From an uncultured Lachnospiraceae bacterium (lineage in GTDB: Bacteria > Bacillota > Clostridia > Lachnospirales > Lachnospiraceae), in assembly GCA_947178145.1 (NCBI GenBank), contig CAMWXE010000005.1, positions 36,971 through 100,970 on the forward strand: 64,000 nt of DNA, in the 5' to 3' direction. The notes under the pieces were generated by a model. The model saw nothing but the letters and a program-made list of their open reading frames with translations. It was not told where the DNA came from and made no database searches. How positions within the stretch are numbered: the stretch's first letter is position 1; each line of letters begins with the position of its first letter. This document shows positions 18,114 through 26,162 of the stretch, piece by piece. The position numbers and the translations under genes are program-made.

Positions 18114-18566
18114 ATGCCGGTAATGGCGATCATGACAGGGATTCAGGCAAGCGGAAAGAGTACATTCTGCAAAAATTATCTGTCAGCATATGACAGAATC
18201 AATCTGGACACGCTGCACACGCGGAACAAGGAAAATATAGCCATCGACGAGGCGTTTCTGGCCCAAAGGGATATGGTCATTGACAACACGAATCCGACGG
18301 TGGAGGACCGCAAAAAGTATATTTTAAAAGCAAGGGAAAACGGGTACAAAATAGTTGGCTATTTTTTGCAGTCACGGATACAGGAGTGCATTGCCCGCAA
18401 TGAACTGAGAGAAGGAAAAACAAAAGTTCCCGTGAAGGCCATCACGGCGACTTCAAAGAAACTGGAAATGCCGTCGTACGAGGAGGGGTTTGACGAATTG
18501 TATTTTGTGAGGATTACCGATACAGGTACAGTGGTTGATAAATGGAGAGCATGGCGTGAAAATTAG
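18114..18566 (+). CDS. PNKP-like P-loop kinase (probable polynucleotide 5'-kinase)
   Basis: A 150-residue P-loop protein with Walker A GIQASGKST (residues 9-17). The segment VIDNTNPTVEDRKKY closely resembles the block after the catalytic strand in the kinase domain of eukaryotic PNKP and T4 polynucleotide kinase; the ASGKST loop also fits. The family moves a phosphate from ATP to the 5'-OH end of RNA or DNA. There is no phosphatase domain. The ATG at 18114 is preceded by AAGGAGG; an in-frame GTG nine bases earlier overlaps that site. The next gene, 57 bp on, is a Thg1-like polymerase that also acts on RNA 5' ends. A zeta-toxin-like or metabolite kinase is the alternative. Confidence 0.75.
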   Translation: MPVMAIMTGIQASGKSTFCKNYLSAYDRINLDTLHTRNKENIAIDEAFLAQRDMVIDNTNPTVEDRKKYILKARENGYKIVGYFLQSRIQECIARNELREGKTKVPVKAITATSKKLEMPSYEEGFDELYFVRITDTGTVVDKWRAWREN

Positions 18567-18623
18567 TAATAGATTGTTGGCTGTAAAGATGGGTATGCTT
18601 TTTAAAAGATGAGAGGGAGCAAT

Positions 18624-19394
18624 ATGAACTTTGATGAATTAGATCAGAAGATGCGTGTATATGAGCAGTCGTTAGACCAGATTCTTTTGCCGGAAACATA
18701 TATGGTGGCAAGGCTGGACGGCAGAAGCTTCACAAGGCTTACAAAAGAAATCTGCCAGTTTGAGGCGCCGTTTGATGTGCGGTTCCGGGATATGATGGTG
18801 CATACTGTGGAGAGACTGATGGACTGCGGTTTCCGCATTGTATATGGATTTACAGAGAGTGATGAGATTTCGCTGTTGTTCGCTGTGGGAGAAAATGCAT
18901 TTGGAAGAAAAGTGCGGAAATACAATTCCACACTAGCGGCGGAAGCGAGTGCCTCTTTTTCATTGGAACTGGGAAGGGCCGCTACATTTGACTGCAGAAT
19001 GGTGCCGCTGCCCACGGTTGAGAGAGTGCAGGACTACTTTTTGTGGAGGCAGGAAGACGCACATAGAAATTCGCTGAATGCACACTGTTACTGGCTGCTT
19101 CGCAAAGAAGGAAGAACCATTCAGGAAGCGACAAAAGAATTGGAAGGACGGTCAGTAAGCTTTAAGAACGAGCTGCTGTTTTCCAGAGGAATGAATTTTG
19201 ACCAGCTCCCATCATGGCAGAAGAGAGGGATTGGCATTTGGAAAGAGCAGTACGAGAAGGAAGGATATAATCCTGTGACAGCAAGCCGTGAGACAGCGGT
19301 CAGAAACAGGCTAAAGGTTGCGTATGAGCTTCCATTAGGTGAGGCGTATGCGAAAATGGTTTCAGGCTTCATATTCTACAATCCCTCATGCTAA
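18624..19394 (+). CDS. Thg1-like 3'-5' RNA polymerase (tRNA-His guanylyltransferase family)
   Basis: A 256-residue member of the Thg1/TLP family, which adds nucleotides in the 3'-5' direction to RNA 5' ends and in bacteria is tied to tRNA repair. Conserved residues are visible: Asp32 in ARLDGRSF, Asp80-Glu81 in FTESDEISLLF (metal ligands), and the block HRNSLNAH corresponding to the HINNLYN motif of eukaryotic Thg1. The start at 18624 has GAGGGAG upstream. Bacterial tRNA-His normally gets its extra G from the gene, so repair rather than G-1 addition is the more likely job. It pairs with the PNK-like gene upstream. Confidence 0.88.
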   Translation: MNFDELDQKMRVYEQSLDQILLPETYMVARLDGRSFTRLTKEICQFEAPFDVRFRDMMVHTVERLMDCGFRIVYGFTESDEISLLFAVGENAFGRKVRKYNSTLAAEASASFSLELGRAATFDCRMVPLPTVERVQDYFLWRQEDAHRNSLNAHCYWLLRKEGRTIQEATKELEGRSVSFKNELLFSRGMNFDQLPSWQKRGIGIWKEQYEKEGYNPVTASRETAVRNRLKVAYELPLGEAYAKMVSGFIFYNPSC

Positions 19395-19488
19395 ACAGGC
19401 TGTTTCTGAACAAAATGCGGATATCCATCTGCTTTTTCAACAGCTTTCTAATGTGGGCAGGAAATACATAAAATTATTGGAGGAAGAA

Positions 19489-20250
19489 ATGCAAGTGAGT
19501 ACAAAGGTGATTGCGGTGGCAGGAAAAGGCGGTGTGGGGAAGACTTCACTGGCAGCGGCGATGGTAAAAGTGCTGGCAGAGCGATACCCGGACAAGCGGA
19601 TTCTCGCCATCGATGCAGACCCGGCGGTCGGTCTGTCGACCGCGCTTGGCGTGGAAGTGCACGAGACAATCGATGATATCAGAAAGGCGGTCGTGGCGAC
19701 AGTGGAGGAGGGCGACACCCGGACGGCGCTGGAGCTTCTGGCGGAATCGGAGTACCGCATCTATGACGCCATGACAGAGTGCGACGGTTTTGTGTTTATT
19801 GCCGTGGGGCGCCCTGAGAGTGCTGGCTGCTATTGCAAGATTAACAATTATCTGAAGGCGGTGATACAGCTGCTGTCCGATAATTTTGATTATGTGGTGA
19901 TTGACGGTGAGGCGGGAATCGAGCAGATTAACCGCCGCGTGATGGAAAAAGTGACGCACCTGCTGCTGGTGACGGACGCAAGCCGCAAGGGAACACAGGT
20001 GATTCAGACCATTAAGAAGGTGGCGGACGAGCTTGTGATGTACGAGAAGGCGGGTGCAGTCGTAAACCGCGTCCTGTCCGGGGAGTCGATCCGGCTGATT
20101 GACACGGGAGACATCCCTGTCATGGGTTATATTTACTCAGATGAAAAGCTTGCCGAGGCGGACCTCAAAGGGGAGAGCATTTTTACCCTGCCCTCTGACA
20201 CAGAACTTGTGCGGGGTGCGGCAAAAGTGCTTGACAGTATGGGAGTATAG
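19489..20250 (+). CDS. CooC-like MinD-family ATPase (metallocluster maturation)
   Basis: A 253-residue P-loop ATPase with the deviant Walker A GKGGVGKTS (residues 12-20), the second-site Asp block IDADPAVGLS, and the CooC hallmark CxC pair at Cys114 and Cys116 in ESAGCYCK. In CO dehydrogenase maturation, CooC dimers use the two CxC motifs to bind metal and load it into the enzyme. No CO dehydrogenase gene is nearby; instead two HgdB-type proteins and an activase follow. The start at 19489 is supported by GGAGGA four bases upstream; the longer extension overlaps the Thg1-like gene. Its role here is probably insertion or repair of a metal cluster. Confidence 0.88.
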   Translation: MQVSTKVIAVAGKGGVGKTSLAAAMVKVLAERYPDKRILAIDADPAVGLSTALGVEVHETIDDIRKAVVATVEEGDTRTALELLAESEYRIYDAMTECDGFVFIAVGRPESAGCYCKINNYLKAVIQLLSDNFDYVVIDGEAGIEQINRRVMEKVTHLLLVTDASRKGTQVIQTIKKVADELVMYEKAGAVVNRVLSGESIRLIDTGDIPVMGYIYSDEKLAEADLKGESIFTLPSDTELVRGAAKVLDSMGV

Positions 20251-20309
20251 GGTGTACGCAGCCTGAGAAAACATAAGGTTCACGCGACAAGTTTGTATGG
20301 AGAAGCAAA

Positions 20310-21500
20310 ATGAGAGATTTATCACAACTATATTATTTCGAAAAACTTTTGGAGGAAGCCAATAATGATCTGGTGCGCGGGGGTGTGGCAAAAGGCCTGC
20401 ACCCTATAGGAAGCGTCTGTTCGCTGATACCGGAACCGCTGCTGAATCTGCCGGGATGTTTTTCGGTGCGGCTCCGGGCACCGCGCACAGGTTCGATCGA
20501 TATCGGTACATACTATATGTCAAGCCTCCTGTGTGAGTGCTGCCGCGCGATTCTCGAGCGCGCGGTCGAGGGCGGTTATCAGTTTCTTGACTGCATCATC
20601 GCGCCGGATGCCTGCTCGCAGATGAACCGGTGCGTGGAGAATATCGAGCACTTAAACTGTATCGAAAAAGAAGGCTTTTTTGTCTCCTACTGTGATGCAC
20701 CCATGAAATCAGATGACACGGCGCTCCGTCATTATGTGAGACAGATGAAAACACATGTTCTGACTCCGCTTCAGGAAAAACTTGGGGTTGACATTTCAGA
20801 TGAGAACCTTCGGAAAGCAGTGGAACAGCACAATCAGATCTGCCGCCTTTTACAGGAGATAGCAGCGTACCGCAAGGAGGAGAATCCGCGCATCACGGGC
20901 TATGAATTTGCTGTCCTGTGCACTGCCACGTACTGTTGTCCCAGAGAGCTTTTGACGGAGAAGCTCATATCGGTTGCGGAGGAGTTAAAGACAAGGCAGC
21001 CCGATGGGAAACCGGCATTTCGCGTGAAAGTCGTTGTCGCAGGTTCCGAGATCGACGATCCCGGGCTGATCGGACTGGTGGAGGAGACTGGTGCAAGAGT
21101 TGTCGCAGACCGGTTCTGTTTTGGATCGCTGCCAGAGCGTATCCCGATTGTGCTGCATGATGCGGAGGATGTGCTGACGCAGATTTGCAGACATTATCTG
21201 AAAATGGGAAAGTGCCCGCGCTATATGAATGCAGAGAAGGTTTTGGAGCGTCAGGACTATGTGCATCAGCTGGTGCAGGAGTACCACGCGGACGGCGTGA
21301 TTTACCAGCAGATGAAATTCTGTGATTACTGGGGATATGAGCGCGCCTATGCGTCAAAAAATATGCGGGAGAAATACGGTGTGCCGACACTTTCTATAGA
21401 CAGACCGTATGTGGCAGGAAATTCAGGGCAGCTCAGAACCAGATTCCAGGCGTTTGTGGAGAGCTTGGAAATCAAGAAATTGCAGGGTAAAGAAGGATAG
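20310..21500 (+). CDS. 2-hydroxyacyl-CoA dehydratase D-component/DCCP-like iron-sulfur protein, short subunit
   Basis: A 396-residue protein of the HgdB/BcrB-type family. Cysteines that could hold an iron-sulfur cluster occur at 75, 77 and 78 (CECC), at 102 and 108 (ACSQMNRC), in CTATYCC, and in KFCDYWGYE, the last being a family signature. The closing segment DRPYVAGNSGQLRTRFQAFVE is also typical. Family members take electrons from an ATP-driven activase and reduce difficult substrates; the double-cubane-cluster proteins are a CoA-independent branch. The next gene is a second, longer homologue, so the two probably form a complex. The 3' end is duplicated beyond the stop codon. Confidence 0.85.
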   Translation: MRDLSQLYYFEKLLEEANNDLVRGGVAKGLHPIGSVCSLIPEPLLNLPGCFSVRLRAPRTGSIDIGTYYMSSLLCECCRAILERAVEGGYQFLDCIIAPDACSQMNRCVENIEHLNCIEKEGFFVSYCDAPMKSDDTALRHYVRQMKTHVLTPLQEKLGVDISDENLRKAVEQHNQICRLLQEIAAYRKEENPRITGYEFAVLCTATYCCPRELLTEKLISVAEELKTRQPDGKPAFRVKVVVAGSEIDDPGLIGLVEETGARVVADRFCFGSLPERIPIVLHDAEDVLTQICRHYLKMGKCPRYMNAEKVLERQDYVHQLVQEYHADGVIYQQMKFCDYWGYERAYASKNMREKYGVPTLSIDRPYVAGNSGQLRTRFQAFVESLEIKKLQGKEG

Positions 21501-21564
21501 GACAGCGTAAAGAATTGCAGGGTAAGGAATTGCAGGGTAAAGAAGGATAAGGAAGCGTAAAGAA
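21479..21564 (+). repeat. Tandem duplication of a gene's 3' end, 36-bp unit
   Basis: A 36-bp unit beginning ATTGCAGGGTAAAGAAGGAT occurs at 21479-21514 and again at 21529-21564 with few changes, with a 15-bp partial copy (21514-21528) between. The first copy covers the last codons and stop of the preceding gene, so the coding 3' end has been copied into the spacer. The spacing before the next gene (21582) results from this. Confidence 0.8.
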
Positions 21565-21581
21565 AGGCATAGGACAGACTG

Positions 21582-23120
21582 ATGGGAAAACAGATGGGGA
21601 GCGAGAAGCTCGGTTCATTTTATACAGGCAAAAAGGCAAAAAAGCGGCGCGAGTGGCGCGGCGTCAGAGACACATTCTACGACTATCTGCAGTGGCTGCG
21701 AATCTGGGGCGTGCTGATTGGTTTTGCGGTAAAACCAAATAATGTAAAGGCGTTTTTCCGGTATCGCTGGATGGTCAATTATCTGGTGGTTCCCGATTTT
21801 TTTGACCGGCATACAGAGGGAATGCGCGGTTCACAGCTTCGCATCACCCACACGGCGCTCAGCATCGTCGTCATCGACATGTGCAAAGCCATGACGAGAA
21901 TGTTTCAGGCAGATCCCAATATCGGAGACGACGAGAAGCTTCGAAAGAAGATGGTGCTCTTTGATGAAAATATGATGAGTGAGATTATGAACGGATTTCC
22001 GAATCTGATCTGGACCTCGGTCGAAGTGCCTGCAGTGTACACCTGTGCCATGATGGTTCAGGACGGTGTGGTGCATTACACGGACGCGGCACAGACATAC
22101 GGGATTCCGTCAGATGTCTGTCCGATGCCGCTGGCGGAGCTCGGCGTTGCCCTGGAGGACGACTACCCGAGAATCGGGGCGTGCGCGGTGCACTGCAACA
22201 CCACGTGCGACGGCAGCCTGATGGGAAACAGTATCGAAGGGCAGTACTTTGGCATTCCGACCTATGAACTTGCTGTGCCGATCCGCCATACATACGACAG
22301 TGTGCAGCCGTATGCGGTGGAGGAGATTCAGAACTGTATCGCTTTTATCGAGAAACATACAGGGGAGACTTTTGACTGGAACGCATTTTTCAGGAGCATG
22401 GAACTCTTCAATGTCGAGACACAGAACATGCTCGACTGGTTTGAGATCAGCCGAACGAAATACCCGCAGATGATCGGGACAAATCTCGCGCTCTACCGCT
22501 ACTGCGTCTATCAGGCTACCGGCGGCAGGTACGAGGTGTTCCGCAAGGTCGAGCAAAAGCTGAACCGCTATGTCAGGAGAGGCTATGAGCGAAAGGAACT
22601 CGTCTGCAGGGAGATCAGGCACCGCGCGATCACGTGGGGGGTGCAGTCGGCGTATTACACGGCCTTTACAGTCTGGCTGCAGAACTGCTGGGGCGTGGCG
22701 GCGCTTGTGGATATGCTGAGTCTCTGCTCAACGCGCATGGTTGACACGCAGGATAAAGAGCAGGCATTAAAGGATCTGGCATACTTATATGGAAAAATGA
22801 TTATGCGCAGCCGCTCCAACGGCGGTTACGAGGTCGGTGTCGAGGATCTGTGGCGTTTCTGCGAGAGCTTTGATGTGGACGTGGTTATCATGTACTGTCA
22901 TATGGGCTGTAAGGCGATGTCCGGCTATCACGGGCTTTTTGAGGAAGAGGCGAGAAAACATGGGATTCATCTGATATGGGTAAACCATAATCTGATGAAG
23001 CCAGAGGACGCTTCGCGAAAGGATATGCGCATGGAGGTTAACCGCTATATGCGGACGGTATTCCGCGAGGAGCCGCTTGACGCGAGCCTTGAGGATTTTG
23101 ATGATGGCAGTAATTGGTAA
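21582..23120 (+). CDS. 2-hydroxyacyl-CoA dehydratase-family iron-sulfur protein, long subunit
   Basis: A 512-residue member of the HgdB/HgdA-type family, much longer than the usual 380-430. The additional length is a basic N-terminal part (about 1-70: FYTGKKAKKRREWRGVRD) with no motif I recognise. Likely cluster cysteines are in ACAVHCNTTCDG, in LSLCSTRM, and in VIMYCHMGCKAMSGYHG. The C-terminal VNHNLMKPEDASRKDM block resembles the end of family subunits. It lies between a shorter homologue and an activase, so all three probably act together. The substrate is unknown; no CoA-transferase, acyl-CoA dehydrogenase or amino-acid-degradation gene is adjacent. Confidence 0.82.
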   Translation: MGKQMGSEKLGSFYTGKKAKKRREWRGVRDTFYDYLQWLRIWGVLIGFAVKPNNVKAFFRYRWMVNYLVVPDFFDRHTEGMRGSQLRITHTALSIVVIDMCKAMTRMFQADPNIGDDEKLRKKMVLFDENMMSEIMNGFPNLIWTSVEVPAVYTCAMMVQDGVVHYTDAAQTYGIPSDVCPMPLAELGVALEDDYPRIGACAVHCNTTCDGSLMGNSIEGQYFGIPTYELAVPIRHTYDSVQPYAVEEIQNCIAFIEKHTGETFDWNAFFRSMELFNVETQNMLDWFEISRTKYPQMIGTNLALYRYCVYQATGGRYEVFRKVEQKLNRYVRRGYERKELVCREIRHRAITWGVQSAYYTAFTVWLQNCWGVAALVDMLSLCSTRMVDTQDKEQALKDLAYLYGKMIMRSRSNGGYEVGVEDLWRFCESFDVDVVIMYCHMGCKAMSGYHGLFEEEARKHGIHLIWVNHNLMKPEDASRKDMRMEVNRYMRTVFREEPLDASLEDFDDGSNW

Positions 23121-23124
23121 AAAA

Positions 23125-23170
23125 CAAAAAACTAAGCAACTCTAAGGCAAAAAACTAAGCAACTCTAAGG
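23125..23170 (+). repeat. Perfect 23-bp tandem repeat
   Basis: Two identical 23-bp units, each beginning CAAAAAACTAAGC and ending TCTAAGG, sit at 23125-23147 and 23148-23170, four bases past the stop of the long dehydratase subunit. The second unit is also the left arm of the following terminator-like hairpin, so the duplication copied part of a terminator stem. Confidence 0.85.
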
Positions 23171-23206
23171 CGGCAAAGTACGCCGCCTAAGACTTGCTAA
23201 GTTTTT
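23150..23206 (+). terminator. Long imperfect terminator hairpin after the long subunit
   Basis: The left arm (about 23150-23174, ending GGCGGC) pairs with GCCGCC and following sequence at 23182-23206, with a 7-nt loop and a few bulges. The right arm ends in GTTTTT. It probably limits read-through into the activase gene. Confidence 0.7.
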
Positions 23207-23207
23207 A

Positions 23208-23232
23208 GAAGAACGCAAGGGCAGCGTTCTTC
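23208..23232. other. Second hairpin in the same spacer
   Basis: A perfect 9-bp stem (GAAGAACGC with GCGTTCTTC) and 7-nt loop directly follow the terminator hairpin. There is no T-tract, so it may be an mRNA-stability structure for the activase transcript rather than a terminator. Confidence 0.45.
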
Positions 23233-23313
23233 CTGAATGGGTACTTTTGTGATTAGGTTGGGAGATGCAAAAATGGGATGTAGTATGCTGTAAGGGATAT
23301 GGGAGGTTGGAAG

Positions 23314-24105
23314 ATGAGGTTTTTTGGTGGTTGTGATGCGGGGAGTACTTATACGAAATGTGTGATTATAGATGAGAACAGTAAGATGGTGGCGCATGTT
23401 ACGAGTCGGAGCCGTATTAATCCGGTGTTGAGTGCGGAGGCGGCGCTCAATGAGGCGGTTGCACAGGTGGATGGTCTGCACTCGGCGGCGGATTTGGCGT
23501 ATCTGGTCGGTACGGGGTATGGGCGGAATAAAGTTCCTTTTGCGGACGAAAATATTTCTGAGATCAGCTGTCATGCGATGGGGGTACATATGGCAAATCC
23601 TGAGGTACATGCGATTATTGACATCGGCGGACAGGATGTCAAGGGGATTGCTGTCGATACGGATGGAACGGTGCTCAACTTTGCGATGAATGACAAGTGT
23701 GCAGCCGGAACAGGACGTTTTTTTGAGAGTATGGCAAATGCTTTTGAGATGTCATTGGAAGAGTTTTCCAGACTGTCATTGAAGGCGAAAAATGTGATAC
23801 CGATCACGGCACAGTGTACGGTGTTTGCCGAGAGTGAGGTGGTCTCCCTCGTCGGTGAGGGAAAGCCGATGGAGGAAATTGCGGCGGGAATACAGCTCTC
23901 TGTCGCCAAGCGGTGCTTTGTCATGGCAAAGAAGGCGGGAGCGACAGACCGCATCACCCTGACAGGCGGCTGCGCCAAAAATGAAGGGCTAAAGCAGGCG
24001 ATTGAGAAAGTGCTCAAAATCAAGGTCGTGGACCTGCCAATCGATCCGCAGCTCATGGGCGCGCTCGGAGCGGCGGAGTACGCAAAACGGAAAGGGAACG
24101 TTTAA
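23314..24105 (+). CDS. Acyl-CoA dehydratase activase (HgdC/DCCP-reductase-like)
   Basis: A 263-residue ATPase of the ASKHA fold. It shows the phosphate-binding loop GGCDAGSTYTK at the N-terminus, IDIGGQDVKG, and the two iron-sulfur ligand sites NDKCAAGTGRFFE and TAQCTVFAESEV, one cysteine each per subunit for a [4Fe-4S] cluster bridging a homodimer. It hydrolyses ATP to push a low-potential electron into its partner, here most likely the two HgdB-type proteins just upstream. GGAGG at 23302-23306 supports the ATG at 23314. The final codons are the first unit of an 18-bp repeat array. Confidence 0.93.
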   Translation: MRFFGGCDAGSTYTKCVIIDENSKMVAHVTSRSRINPVLSAEAALNEAVAQVDGLHSAADLAYLVGTGYGRNKVPFADENISEISCHAMGVHMANPEVHAIIDIGGQDVKGIAVDTDGTVLNFAMNDKCAAGTGRFFESMANAFEMSLEEFSRLSLKAKNVIPITAQCTVFAESEVVSLVGEGKPMEEIAAGIQLSVAKRCFVMAKKAGATDRITLTGGCAKNEGLKQAIEKVLKIKVVDLPIDPQLMGALGAAEYAKRKGNV

Positions 24106-24189
24106 CGGAAAGGGCAGTTTAACGGAAAGGGAACGTTTAACGGAAAGGGCACGTTTAACGAAAAGGGCACGTTTAACGAAAGGGAAAAG
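24086..24189 (+). repeat. 18-bp tandem repeat array, about 5.8 copies
   Basis: Units read approximately AACGGAAAGGGAACGTTT and start at 24086, 24104, 24121, 24139, 24157 and 24175; the second is one base short and the last is partial. The first unit encodes the C-terminal KRKGNV and contributes the TT of the stop region, so the array is an expansion of the activase 3' end. There are no unique spacers, so it is not a CRISPR array. Copy number may vary between strains. Confidence 0.9.
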
Positions 24190-24349
24190 AATTTCGCGAG
24201 TAGCAGCTAAAAGTATAAAGATTTTTTGAATTTGTTCGATATAATTTTTGATATGTATCAGTGTGCCGCTTTTGTATTGCATGGAAGCATAGTTTACTTT
24301 CGGAAGCGCCGCACAAACAATATTTGTCTGAATCAAGGAGGATGATGGC

Positions 24350-25234
24350 ATGAGTATGATGTTGGGAATCAGCAGTTCTAATCAAAAAAGACTGGAAATC
24401 AAAGATATGAGCGGAAAGGTGGTGGGATCTGTTACAATCACAAAAGGGAAGTCGTCACAGACAGTGACAAAAAAACGTCTGCCGTACAGTTTTAAAGAGA
24501 TATCGACAAGACTTTTGAATACCAGGAAGTCGGGTAATGCACAGCGTGTATTGCTGAGTGCAAAGCAAAAAGTCGCATCCCTTCGTCTGATGTATAAGGG
24601 TGGTGTGTATGACGATGATGAGGTTTTTGCCGCCTTGATACATGCACAAGCAATTGCCAAGGTCGCAAAGAAACGTGTGAAGCATCTAGAGGAGGAGGAA
24701 AGGGTCGAGAAGAAAGTGGAAAAGGATGGATCGCTGTGCGAGGCGGATCTCGAGGAGAAGACTGAGGAAGCGACTACCAAACAGATTCAAAAAGAAGAGA
24801 AAGAACAGGCAAAGGCAAAACTTGACATGGAGCGAATGCAAAAACTCATGGAACAGTATGAGCGAATGATGCAAGAGGCGATGAAGGAACTTGAGCAGCT
24901 GGACAATATGAGTGAGCTTTCAGAGGAGATGGGTGTCAGCGGGCAAGTCAGCATGGATCCGAAGGATTTGGAGCTTATGAAGAAAAAGCACCGCGCCGAT
25001 GAAATGCGGGCGATTGTGGAGGCTGACATGAAGTACCTGAAATTTATGTTCGACAAGCTTGAGAAGGAGAAACAGAGTAATAGTACTAGCAGTTTTAGCA
25101 GCGTCAGCAGCAATAACAGCGTCAGCGGTAGTGAGGGTGTCTCGCTAGAGCTGGGCGGTGTGGACATCCCAGTGGAAGCTGCGCCAGATGCGATGACAAT
25201 TGTCGAAGGCGGCGCAATTGATGCGGCGGTGTAA
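24350..25234 (+). CDS. Coiled-coil protein of unknown function
   Basis: I do not recognise a family. The 294-residue protein has no signal peptide or membrane segment. The N-terminal third is basic (residues 1-80, with QTVTKKRLPYSFKEIS). The middle (about 95-245) is strongly charged, rich in E and K, and predicted to be coiled coil. A serine- and asparagine-rich linker (about 245-268) leads to a short hydrophobic acidic tail. AAGGAGG before the ATG at 24350 gives a good start. It stands alone between two repeat elements, so context offers no function. A structural or adaptor role is possible but unproven. Confidence 0.75.
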   Translation: MSMMLGISSSNQKRLEIKDMSGKVVGSVTITKGKSSQTVTKKRLPYSFKEISTRLLNTRKSGNAQRVLLSAKQKVASLRLMYKGGVYDDDEVFAALIHAQAIAKVAKKRVKHLEEEERVEKKVEKDGSLCEADLEEKTEEATTKQIQKEEKEQAKAKLDMERMQKLMEQYERMMQEAMKELEQLDNMSELSEEMGVSGQVSMDPKDLELMKKKHRADEMRAIVEADMKYLKFMFDKLEKEKQSNSTSSFSSVSSNNSVSGSEGVSLELGGVDIPVEAAPDAMTIVEGGAIDAAV

Positions 25235-25276
25235 TGTGGTGAAATGCAAAGTCCTGTCAGAACAGCAACCAATAGT

Positions 25277-25418
25277 GTTACTTTTCACATCCACGCCAAC
25301 GTAGTGGGAATCATGCGCCAAATTGATGCCCTTTATCAATTTGTGTGCAAAATCTGTTATAATTCACACCTCAATAACATATAAGCTGATAAAAGCTGGC
25401 GTGGGTGTGAATTGTAAC
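25277..25418. repeat. Inverted-repeat element with nested palindromes
   Basis: A 24-nt arm at 25277-25300 (GTTACTTTTCACATCCACGC and four more bases) pairs with 25395-25418 at about 20 positions. Inside lie a perfect 9-bp hairpin at 25319-25342 (CAAATTGAT with ATCAATTTG) and another copy of the AATTCACACC motif near 25366. CAATAGT flanks both arms. There is no open reading frame. It looks like a REP or MITE-type element unrelated to the TTAGGAACTGT family in this window. Confidence 0.65.
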
Positions 25419-25518
25419 CCAATAGTTACCAATAATTTGTTAAATATTGTAATATTTCTAGTAAATTTTCTGATATTATGTTAAAATAATTATAATAAAG
25501 TGAAAAGGAGCTGGTGAT

Positions 25519-26127
25519 ATGTATAAGATTATTACAATGGAGCGTGAGTTTGGGAGCGGTGGTAATGAGATTGGCAGACGGGTGGCAAAAAGGCTTGGCA
25601 TAGAGCTGTATGACAGGAATATATTGGTGGAGGCGGCAAAGCGGCTGGATATTCCGCCGATTTATATTGGGGACCTGGAGGAGACAGCGCCGGGAAGTAT
25701 TATTTTTAATCTCTCAAAGACGGCAATCGGCGGCGGAAGCAGAAGGGAAAATTCCAATCTGCCAATGTCAGAGAAGCTTTTTTTGGAAGAAAAAAAGATT
25801 ATTGAGGAAATTGTCGAGAAACACGACTGCGTGATTGTGGGGCGGTGCGCTTCCTTTATACTATACGACAGGGAAGACTGTCTGAAGGTGTTTGTCCATG
25901 CAGATAAGGACTACCGCATCGAGCGTACGATTCAGACAGAAAATATCGCGGCAGCGGAGGCGGATGATTTCCTGCGCAAATCGGACAAGAGAAGAAGCAA
26001 TTTCTACAATACACACACTGGATGGAGGTGGGGAGATCCGTCCAAGTTTGATTTGTGTCTGAACAGCAAGCGCCTCGGTCTGGATACCTGCGTGGACATC
26101 CTTGCAGGGATGATGCAGAAGAATTGA
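25519..26127 (+). CDS. Cytidylate-kinase-like P-loop protein
   Basis: A 202-residue protein of the cytidylate kinase-like family (Cmk2-type) found widely in Firmicutes. The N-terminus shows REFGSGGNEIGRRVAKRLG, a P-loop variant with GSGGNEIG in place of GxxxxGK, and the LID-like region contains RSNFYNTHTGWRWGDPSKFDLCLNS, a family signature. True CMP kinases keep GPAGAGKST, so nucleotide specificity here is doubtful and the substrate is unknown. AAAAGGAGC lies upstream of the ATG. A small membrane protein follows after 35 bp. Confidence 0.85.
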   Translation: MYKIITMEREFGSGGNEIGRRVAKRLGIELYDRNILVEAAKRLDIPPIYIGDLEETAPGSIIFNLSKTAIGGGSRRENSNLPMSEKLFLEEKKIIEEIVEKHDCVIVGRCASFILYDREDCLKVFVHADKDYRIERTIQTENIAAAEADDFLRKSDKRRSNFYNTHTGWRWGDPSKFDLCLNSKRLGLDTCVDILAGMMQKN

Positions 26128-26162
26128 TTGGATAATGTTGAAATAGTAAGAGGTACATAATT

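Noticed and set aside
18114..18566. Zeta-toxin of a toxin-antitoxin pair
   Set aside because: The P-loop kinase resembles PNKP more closely, and the neighbour is a 256-residue Thg1-like enzyme, not a small antitoxin.
24086..24189. Possible CRISPR-like repeats
   Set aside because: Contiguous 18-bp units with no spacers, and the first unit is coding sequence of the activase.
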